Shown: positions 1 to 4,405 of the stretch, piece after piece
Layout of the letters: the number at the start of each line of letters is the position of its first letter
Position numbering within the stretch: the stretch's first letter is position 1
Assembly (NCBI GenBank): GCA_030838245.1
Contig: JAUTXB010000094.1
Location: 1-7,226 of the forward strand
DNA: 7,226 nt
Source of the DNA: Acidimicrobiaceae bacterium
GTDB lineage: Bacteria > Actinomycetota > Acidimicrobiia > Acidimicrobiales > RAAP-2
Direction: 5' to 3'
Position numbers and translations under genes: made by a program
Notes under the pieces: model-generated
The model's input: the letters and a program-made list of their open reading frames with translations, nothing else
Told to the model about the DNA's origin: nothing
Database searches by the model: none

Positions 1-304
1 GATCCAACGCCCGGTTGTCGCCGGGCCAGTCGGAGTGGCCGTGCCCGGGTAGGTCCACAGCCACCAGCGGACGCCCCAGGGCCAACGCCACCGTGTCCCA
101 CGTGTGGGCGTTCTGGCCCCCGCCGTGGACCAGGACCATCTCGGCCGGGGTGTCCGTCCACACGAGGGCGCTGACCTGGCGGCCGGGGCCCACCTCGACC
201 GCTCGACGGACCACGGTGGGTGGACCCGACCAGTCCAGACCGGCCTCGGCCGCGTTCTCGCCGAACAACCCGAACTCGTCGTACTTGTACTCACTGTCGC
301 TCAT
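1..304 (-). CDS. Alpha/beta hydrolase, N-terminal part (runs off the left edge)
   Basis: Reading the minus strand from the ATG at 304-302 gives an open frame of about 101 codons to the window edge, beginning MSDSEYKYDEFGLFGENAAE. Two alpha/beta-hydrolase landmarks are visible: HGGGQNAHTWD at about residues 68-78, the oxyanion-hole HGG motif after strand beta3, and the strand beta4 motif DLPGHGHSDW at about 89-98. The GXSXG nucleophile elbow and the catalytic Asp/His lie beyond the edge, so substrate and exact subfamily cannot be given. Two purine-rich stretches precede the start: AGGA seven bases upstream and GGGGAGG twelve bases upstream. The gene follows the phosphatase gene on the same strand after 123 bases containing inverted repeats, so it may have its own promoter. 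The fold assignment is secure; the function is only 'esterase, lipase or other hydrolase'. Confidence 0.85.
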   Translation of the reverse strand, partial: MSDSEYKYDEFGLFGENAAEAGLDWSGPPTVVRRAVEVGPGRQVSALVWTDTPAEMVLVHGGGQNAHTWDTVALALGRPLVAVDLPGHGHSDWPGDNRALD

Positions 305-316
305 GAAGCCATCCTG

Positions 317-356
317 CCTCCCCGGCTAGGCCGGCGTCACCTCCGGGGATGTGACG
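317..356 (-). promoter_or_regulatory. Possible structured 5' leader of the alpha/beta hydrolase gene
   Basis: Read on the minus strand, the leader contains a stem CGTCAC (356-351) / GTGACG (340-335) around a 10-base loop, then a small hairpin CCGGC-CTA-GCCGG (334-322), then the GGGGAGG stretch (323-317). The loop carries TCCCCGG (349-343), which is perfectly complementary to CCGGGGA (325-319) overlapping GGGGAGG. Loop pairing would therefore hide this Shine-Dalgarno-like stretch and compete with the small hairpin. The complementarity is seen directly; that it regulates translation is inference, since GC-rich spacers easily give such pairings. Confidence 0.3.
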
Positions 357-389
357 ACGTCGAGTCGACGGTTACGCAGGTCTCGGCGG

Positions 390-410
390 GACGACAGACC
401 AGCTGTCGTC
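390..410 (-). terminator. Perfect 8-bp hairpin after the phosphatase gene, candidate terminator
   Basis: GACGACAG (390-397) and CTGTCGTC (403-410) are exact inverted repeats around the five-base loop ACCAG. The hairpin lies 17 bases beyond the phosphatase stop codon on the minus strand, where a terminator would be expected. There is no T-run after it on the minus strand, so it is not a classical intrinsic terminator. In GC-rich actinobacteria hairpins without a U-tract are often proposed as terminators or 3'-end stabilisers. It could instead be a protein-binding palindrome. Confidence 0.35.
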
Positions 411-427
411 GACTCCGCCAGGTGTGC

Positions 428-1495
428 TCAGGGATGGAAGAGCGGTGTCATCTCAGGCACGACGGCATCGCCAGCGTGGGCTAGCGGGGCCAAGCCGAAG
501 GCCGCCTCATAGGACCCGAGGAGGGAGTAGTGGTTGTACGCGGTGCCGTCGGTGACCGGGGACGTGCCCTTGTTCGTTATCACGATGGTCACCACGTGTC
601 CGCCTCCCGGGTCGGCTCCGCAGCAGCCGGTGCCGGGGAGACCCTGGTCGGAGAAGTCGTCCTCGTCCCAGGTGACGACGATCGCGTTCCGGCCTCGGGC
701 CCACTCCTTCGACGAGGTGATGGCGGACACGGTATTCGCCACGTAGGTGTCACCGGCCGATATCAGCGAGTTGGTGTCCGTGCAGGTACCCGTGCCGTGC
801 ATGTCGTGGCACTGGTCCGGGACGACCAGGCTGAAGTTCGGCAGCGTGTGGTTGGCCAGATCGGTCACGAGCTGGGTGTCGGGGACCATGTTGGCGACCG
901 CTCCCTGCGTTCCGGTGAAATTCAGGAACGGATTGTGCTTGGAGGCGTATAGGGCATTGGCGCTGCTCGGGTACTTGAACGTATAGGGCCCGTTGGCACT
1001 TGGGCCACTTGTGACCAGGGTCCCGGGTGCCGGAGTCGGAGGAAGGCTCTGGAAGTATCCCTTCCACGTCATGCCCGCGGCAGTGAGTTGGTCGGCAAGG
1101 TTCGGCGCACTGACCGTGTGGTTGACGGTGGTGCCGCCGCAATTCGGGTCGGTACTGGACAGGGCCGGGGTGCAGTAGAACTGGTTGTCGTCCTGTACCC
1201 CGAAGTAGTCACCGGCGATGTTGGCCACGTAGTTCGGTTCGCTCGGATGGGTTACCCCGAAGTAGTTGGTGGCCAAGCCATAGTGGCTCGCCAATGCGTT
1301 GATCTGCGGGGCGTTGGCATTCCCGATGATGGTCCCGTAGCTGGTGTTCTCCATCATGATCTCGACGATGTGCTGGTAGTGGGGAATGGCCTTGGTGGGA
1401 GTCCCGGACGGTGCCGCAGCACTGACGCCCCCCATGCCCACGAACGAGATTCCGCAGAGCGCAGCCGCGCCCACTGTCATCCGCTTCACCTTCAT
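428..1495 (-). CDS. Secreted phosphatase / phosphoesterase (PF04185, acid phosphatase AcpA/phospholipase C superfamily)
   Basis: A 355-residue protein with a Sec-type signal peptide: basic K2, K4 and R5, a hydrophobic core at about 7-23, and a likely cleavage site VSA|A after residue 26. The mature part carries the PF04185 landmarks: IMMENTSY at 46-53 (E49/N50, metal-binding in this family), HPSEPNY at 83-89 (S85 the likely nucleophile), VVTWDEDDF at 273-281 (acidic metal ligands near D277/E278), GGGH at 297-300, and YNHYSLL at 320-326. Family members hydrolyse phosphomonoesters or phospholipid head groups outside the cytoplasm. The length and HPSxPNY form fit the acid-phosphatase branch better than the larger PlcH-type phospholipases. 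The ATG at 1495 is preceded by GGAAGGGG at suitable spacing. Cysteines at 108, 119, 229, 238, 291 and 292 allow disulfides. Upstream lies an 11-bp repeat array resembling a PHO box, implying phosphate control. Its GC content is visibly lower than that of its neighbours. Family is sure; exact substrate is not. Confidence 0.9.
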   Translation of the reverse strand: MKVKRMTVGAAALCGISFVGMGGVSAAAPSGTPTKAIPHYQHIVEIMMENTSYGTIIGNANAPQINALASHYGLATNYFGVTHPSEPNYVANIAGDYFGVQDDNQFYCTPALSSTDPNCGGTTVNHTVSAPNLADQLTAAGMTWKGYFQSLPPTPAPGTLVTSGPSANGPYTFKYPSSANALYASKHNPFLNFTGTQGAVANMVPDTQLVTDLANHTLPNFSLVVPDQCHDMHGTGTCTDTNSLISAGDTYVANTVSAITSSKEWARGRNAIVVTWDEDDFSDQGLPGTGCCGADPGGGHVVTIVITNKGTSPVTDGTAYNHYSLLGSYEAAFGLAPLAHAGDAVVPEMTPLFHP

Positions 1496-1573
1496 AATTG
1501 CCGCCCCTTCCGTTATGCGGATCGCGTGCGTGCGCTGCCCGCTCCTTTGCAGGGACTCGATGAGCCCACATGG

Positions 1574-1579
1574 ACGGTA
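1574..1579 (-). promoter_or_regulatory. Candidate -10 box of the phosphatase promoter
   Basis: TACCGT on the minus strand fits the actinobacterial TANNNT -10 pattern. It begins five bases after the last unit of the 11-bp repeat array, so the array covers the place where a -35 box would sit, as in PhoB/PhoP-activated promoters. Transcription would start near 1567, leaving a leader of about 70 bases with the GGAAGGGG ribosome-binding site at its end. CATAAC closer to the gene is a weaker alternative. Confidence 0.4.
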
Positions 1580-1584
1580 ACGAC

Positions 1585-1672
1585 CAGAGGTAGACGTTCG
1601 GTTACAGAAGGCTGATGGGTCGGTGAACCATTGGTAAGAACTATGTGGCGACTTGCTGACCCTTGGGTGAAA
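1585..1672 (-). promoter_or_regulatory. PHO-box-like array: eight 11-bp direct repeats upstream of the phosphatase gene
   Basis: Cutting the minus strand every 11 bases from 1672 down to 1585 gives units starting TTTCACC, GGTCAGC, CGCCACA, TCTTACC, GTTCACC, CATCAGC, TGTAACC and GTCTACC, each followed by four variable bases. Position 5 is A in all eight, position 7 is C in seven, position 6 is C in six and G in two, and position 3 is T in six. The best unit, GTTCACC at 1628-1622, is identical to the core of the Streptomyces PhoP box, and 11-nt direct-repeat units are the known binding mode of PhoB/OmpR-family regulators (PhoP in Streptomyces, RegX3 in mycobacteria). The array lies between the LLM gene stop and the secreted phosphatase start and ends next to a possible -10 box. 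The repeat register is seen directly; the identity of the regulator is inferred. Outer units such as CGCCACA are weak and may not be bound. Confidence 0.7.
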
Positions 1673-1692
1673 TTGTTCCGGGCCTGCGGCGC

Positions 1693-2718
1693 CTATGCCG
1701 ATGTCACCTGGGCGCCGTCCCGGAGTGCGTCGATCAGCTCACCCAACGTCTCGGGGACGATGGCGTAGGGCGTGTAGAAGGCGATCCGCTCCACCTGGTC
1801 CCCGTAGCGCTGTCGAACCTGGGCGGCCACCTCGGCGGGCGAACCGACGACGGCCAGGGTCGACACCATGGCATCGTCAAGCAAGCCGGGCATCTCGGCC
1901 CAGCGTCCGCTCTTGGACATGGCGTTGAGCTCGGGTTGGATGGCTTCCCAGCCCTCGATTTCGAGGACCGGACGGTAGGCCGGCGTCGAGGCATAGAACG
2001 ACAGGAGCCCCCGGGCGCCGGTCACGGCCGCGGTCAGCTCTCTTTCGTCGCGGCCGCAGGCCACGATGACCTCGGCCGTCACCGTGAGCTCGGTTCGGTC
2101 CCGCCCGGCGCGGCGGAGGCCCTCGGCCACCGCCGGCAACGTCCGCTCACGGAAATGCCGCTCGGTGTTGAACGGCATCACCAGCAGACCGTCGGCGATC
2201 TCGGCAGTCAGCCGCACCATCTGGGGCCCCAGAGCACCGAGGAAAATGGGCGGCGCCCCGAACGGGTTGGGGCCCGGGTTGAACGTCGGCGGCATGAGGG
2301 TGTGCGTATAGAACTGGCCCCGGACGTCCAGGCGCTCACCGGTCTCCCAACTGGCGAAGATGGCCCGGAGGGCACCCACCAGCTCGCGCATCCGAGCGAT
2401 GGGCCGCTCGAACTGGCTGCCGTACCGTCGCTCGATCTGGGCCCGAACCTGGGTGCCGAGGCCCAAGGTGAACCGCCCCTCCGAGACGGTCTGGAGGTCG
2501 TAGGCCTGATGGGCCAGCTGGATCGGGTTGCGGGGGAAGGCGATGGCCACGTTGGTGAGCAGCTCGAGCGACGAGGTGGCCGTGGCCGCCAGCACCAGGG
2601 GCGTGAACACGTCGTGGGGCCCCTCGAAGGTGAAGGCACCGTCGACGCCCAGCTCCTCCAGCCGACGAGCCTGTTCGCCTACCCCGTCGAGGCCGGACAG
2701 CATCGTGTCGATCTTCAT
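1693..2718 (-). CDS. LLM-class F420-dependent oxidoreductase (MSMEG_2256-like)
   Basis: A 341-residue luciferase-like monooxygenase (TIM-barrel) protein. These enzymes use reduced coenzyme F420, or in related branches FMNH2, for hydride transfer in the cytoplasm. Landmarks are the N-terminal strand MKIDTML, LTNVAIAFPRNPIQLAHQAY at about 54-73, the GRFTLGLGTQ motif at 81-90, FLGALGPQMVRLTAEIADGL at 159-178, and the C-terminal GSPAEVAAQVRQRYG at 292-306. Together these resemble the family described as 'probable F420-dependent oxidoreductase, MSMEG_2256 family'. I chose the ATG at 2718 rather than the in-frame ATG at 2733. Family members start MKID, and a GGGGG run lies at suitable spacing before the downstream ATG, while the upstream one has no clear ribosome-binding site. 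The start at 2733 would add MGADA. The substrate is unknown. The gene diverges from the EEP-family gene across a very short gap. Use of F420 is inferred from family resemblance. Confidence 0.88.
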   Translation of the reverse strand: MKIDTMLSGLDGVGEQARRLEELGVDGAFTFEGPHDVFTPLVLAATATSSLELLTNVAIAFPRNPIQLAHQAYDLQTVSEGRFTLGLGTQVRAQIERRYGSQFERPIARMRELVGALRAIFASWETGERLDVRGQFYTHTLMPPTFNPGPNPFGAPPIFLGALGPQMVRLTAEIADGLLVMPFNTERHFRERTLPAVAEGLRRAGRDRTELTVTAEVIVACGRDERELTAAVTGARGLLSFYASTPAYRPVLEIEGWEAIQPELNAMSKSGRWAEMPGLLDDAMVSTLAVVGSPAEVAAQVRQRYGDQVERIAFYTPYAIVPETLGELIDALRDGAQVTSA

Positions 2719-2744
2719 GGCGTCGGCCCCCATCTCACATCAGG

Positions 2745-2750
2745 AGTGTA
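2745..2750 (-). promoter_or_regulatory. Candidate -10 box for the LLM oxidoreductase gene
   Basis: TACACT on the minus strand matches TANNNT. It would start transcription at about 2735-2739, giving a leader of roughly 20 bases before the ATG at 2718 that includes its GGGGG ribosome-binding stretch. No recognisable -35 box is found at the usual distance. Confidence 0.35.
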
Positions 2751-2782
2751 GAGAACGACGCCTCGGCCCTGGCCCACGCTGC

Positions 2783-2788
2783 AATACT
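2783..2788 (+). promoter_or_regulatory. Candidate -10 box giving a leaderless transcript of the EEP-family gene
   Basis: AATACT matches four of six bases of TATAAT and ends five bases before the ATG at 2794. The sequence between box and ATG (CAAGA) has no Shine-Dalgarno motif, so the transcript probably begins at or next to the start codon. A -35 box is not evident. The match is moderate; the absence of any ribosome-binding site upstream is the stronger argument. Confidence 0.35.
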
Positions 2789-2793
2789 CAAGA

Positions 2794-3591
2794 ATGCCCG
2801 AGATGTCCCTGGCCAGCTTCAACGTGCACTCGGGCGTCGACACGCGGGGCCATGCCTTCGACGTGGTGGCAGCCTGCGCCTCACTGGACGCCGACATCCT
2901 GGTGATCCAGGAGTCCTGGCAGTCCGACGGCGAGGACGAGAGCACCGCGGCCCGGGTGGCCGACCGCCTGGGCTACCGGCTGACCGAGCAGCCCATGGCC
3001 CGCACCAAGCTCCACGCCCCCATCGACGCCCTGGCCCCCCGGGTGGGCTCCAAGCTGGGCCGGGTCTACGGGCCGCTGCTCTTCGAGGGCGAGGACACGC
3101 GTGGCGCTCGGCGCGCCCACCAGGACCGTCCCTACCGCACCGGCCGTTGGGGGGTGGCGGTCCTGGCGCGGGTGCCGGTGCTCGCCACCACCCTTTTGCC
3201 CCTCGGGAAGCTCCGCGGCGACTACGCCCAGCGGGTGGCCATCCGCTGCGACCTCGAGATCGACGGCCGGCCGCTGGCTGTCATCGGAACCCATATGTCC
3301 CATCTCACCCAGGGCTCCCCACTCCAGTACCTGCGGCTTCGCAAGCTCCTTCCTCCGCCCACCCAACCGGCGGTGCTGGCCGGGGACATGAACCTGTGGG
3401 GACCGCCGGTCTCGGCCGCCTTCCCCGGGTGGCGTCGCGCTGTGCGGGGCCGGACCTGGCCGGCCGACCAACCCCACAGCCAGCTCGACCATGTGCTGGT
3501 GACGGGGCCGGTGTCCACCATCGAGGGCGTGGTCGCCCCCGACCTGGGGTCGGACCATCGAGCCGTCCGGGTGGTTCTGTCCTTCGTCTGA
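2794..3591 (+). CDS. Endonuclease/exonuclease/phosphatase (EEP) family protein
   Basis: A 265-residue cytoplasmic protein with no signal peptide or membrane segment. The EEP-fold (PF03372, DNase I / exonuclease III / inositol phosphatase-like) metal-hydrolase motifs occur in order: SFNVHSG (N10), VIQES (E40, metal ligand), IGTHMSH (H167), AGDMN (D198 and N200), QLDHVLV (D232 and H233) and GSDHRAV (D254 and the catalytic base H255). All key residues are present and the length is typical, so the protein should be an active Mg-dependent phosphodiesterase or phosphomonoesterase. The fold covers DNA-repair nucleases, sphingomyelinase-like enzymes and sugar or lipid phosphatases, and the sequence does not show which applies. 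An extra segment at about 65-118, rich in Arg, Gly and His, lies between the E40 motif and the next core strand. The ATG has no Shine-Dalgarno sequence and looks leaderless. The next gene follows after 25 bases on the same strand. Confidence 0.88.
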   Translation: MPEMSLASFNVHSGVDTRGHAFDVVAACASLDADILVIQESWQSDGEDESTAARVADRLGYRLTEQPMARTKLHAPIDALAPRVGSKLGRVYGPLLFEGEDTRGARRAHQDRPYRTGRWGVAVLARVPVLATTLLPLGKLRGDYAQRVAIRCDLEIDGRPLAVIGTHMSHLTQGSPLQYLRLRKLLPPPTQPAVLAGDMNLWGPPVSAAFPGWRRAVRGRTWPADQPHSQLDHVLVTGPVSTIEGVVAPDLGSDHRAVRVVLSFV

Positions 3592-3604
3592 GCGCAGCCT
3601 CATC

Positions 3605-3610
3605 TACCGT
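3605..3610 (+). promoter_or_regulatory. Candidate -10 box giving a leaderless transcript of the dienelactone-hydrolase gene
   Basis: TACCGT matches TANNNT and lies in the 25-base gap after the EEP gene, six bases before the ATG at 3617, the spacing expected when transcription starts on the A of the ATG. The GGAGG between box and ATG ends one base before the start codon, too close to act as a normal Shine-Dalgarno sequence. The gene could also be read through from the gene upstream. Confidence 0.4.
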
Positions 3611-3616
3611 GGAGGC

Positions 3617-4405
3617 ATGCCCGTAGAGCTTGACGGTTTCACCCGCGCCAGCTTCACCGCCGAGGGTCACACCAAGGACGTCTACCGGGCCGGTTCGGGG
3701 CCGGCGATCGTGGTCATCAGCGAGATGCCGGGGATCACCCCGGAGGTGGCCGATTTCGCCCGGAAGGCGGCGGCCATCGGCTGCACGGCGGTCATGCCCC
3801 ACCTCTTCGGCACCCCGGGACGGCCCGTGTCGGCCGGGTACGTCATGGGCTCGATGGCCCGGACGTGCATCTCGCGCGAATTCACGGTCCTGGCCCTGGG
3901 GCAGACCAGCCCGGTGATCAGCTGGTTACGGGCCCTGGCCGCCCACGAGCACCAGCAGTGTGGTGGCCCCGGAGTCGGGGTGGTGGGCATGTGCTTCACC
4001 GGCGGCTTCGCTCTGGGCATGATGGTCGATGACACGGTGGTGGCCCCGGTGCTCAGCCAGCCGTCGCTGCCCTTCGGGGTCTCGGCGGCCCGCAAGCGGG
4101 ACCTGGGCATCTCGGGGAGCGATCTGAAGCGCGTCCAGGAGCGGGCGGCGGCGGGCACCTGTGTTCTTGGGTTGCGGTTCAGCGGGGACACGTTCAGCCC
4201 CTCCGAACGGTTCGACCGCCTGCGGGAGGCATTGGGCGAACGGTTCATCGCCATCGAGCTCGACTCATCACCGGGCAACCCCTACGGGCACAAAGCCAGG
4301 GCCCACTCGGTTCTGACCGGTGACCTGGACGACCGGCCGGGCACGCCCACCCGGGATGCGCTCGACACGGTGCTCACCTTCTTCGCCGACCGACTGTTGT
4401 CGTGA
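3617..4405 (+). CDS. Dienelactone hydrolase family protein
   Basis: A 262-residue cytoplasmic alpha/beta hydrolase of the dienelactone hydrolase (DLH) family. GVVGMCFTGG at 121-130 is the nucleophile elbow with Cys126, the Cys form typical of DLH rather than the Ser of esterases. VVISEMPGI at 32-40 carries E36, matching the conserved Glu after strand beta3 in classical DLH. The rest of a triad is likely D191 (RFSGDTFSP) and H230 (RAHSVLT), with H225 as the alternative. Classical DLH opens dienelactone rings to maleylacetate in chloroaromatic degradation, but most family members act on other, often unknown, esters or lactones. No chlorocatechol-pathway genes lie nearby, so that substrate should not be assumed. 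Its stop overlaps the GTG start of the next hydrolase (GTGA), so the two are probably translated together. Family is firm; the reaction is open. Confidence 0.87.
   Translation: MPVELDGFTRASFTAEGHTKDVYRAGSGPAIVVISEMPGITPEVADFARKAAAIGCTAVMPHLFGTPGRPVSAGYVMGSMARTCISREFTVLALGQTSPVISWLRALAAHEHQQCGGPGVGVVGMCFTGGFALGMMVDDTVVAPVLSQPSLPFGVSAARKRDLGISGSDLKRVQERAAAGTCVLGLRFSGDTFSPSERFDRLREALGERFIAIELDSSPGNPYGHKARAHSVLTGDLDDRPGTPTRDALDTVLTFFADRLLS

Noticed and set aside
358..369. GTCGAGTCGAC near-palindrome in the left intergenic gap
   Set aside because: It is a short CG-rich palindrome expected by chance at this base composition, with no second copy to suggest an operator.
1577..1605. Inverted repeat GTAAC (1577-1581) / GTTAC (1601-1605) as a separate operator
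   Set aside because: The arms are only five bases, and the second arm is explained as part of the 11-bp direct-repeat array.
2719..2733. Upstream ATG for the LLM oxidoreductase (adds MGADA)
   Set aside because: It has no ribosome-binding site and family members begin at MKID; the downstream ATG has a GGGGG stretch before it. It remains possible.
1663..2751. 362-codon open frame on the plus strand opposite the LLM oxidoreductase gene
   Set aside because: Its translation is rich in Gly, His, Arg and Pro with no family motifs, while the minus strand encodes a clear LLM protein. It is a GC-rich antisense shadow.
2881..3603. 240-codon open frame on the minus strand opposite the EEP gene
   Set aside because: It is a shadow frame without recognisable domains; all EEP catalytic residues lie on the plus strand.
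3617..4405. Assignment of the DLH-family gene to chlorocatechol degradation (clcD-like)
   Set aside because: Only family-level motifs are present and no chlorocatechol pathway genes are adjacent.
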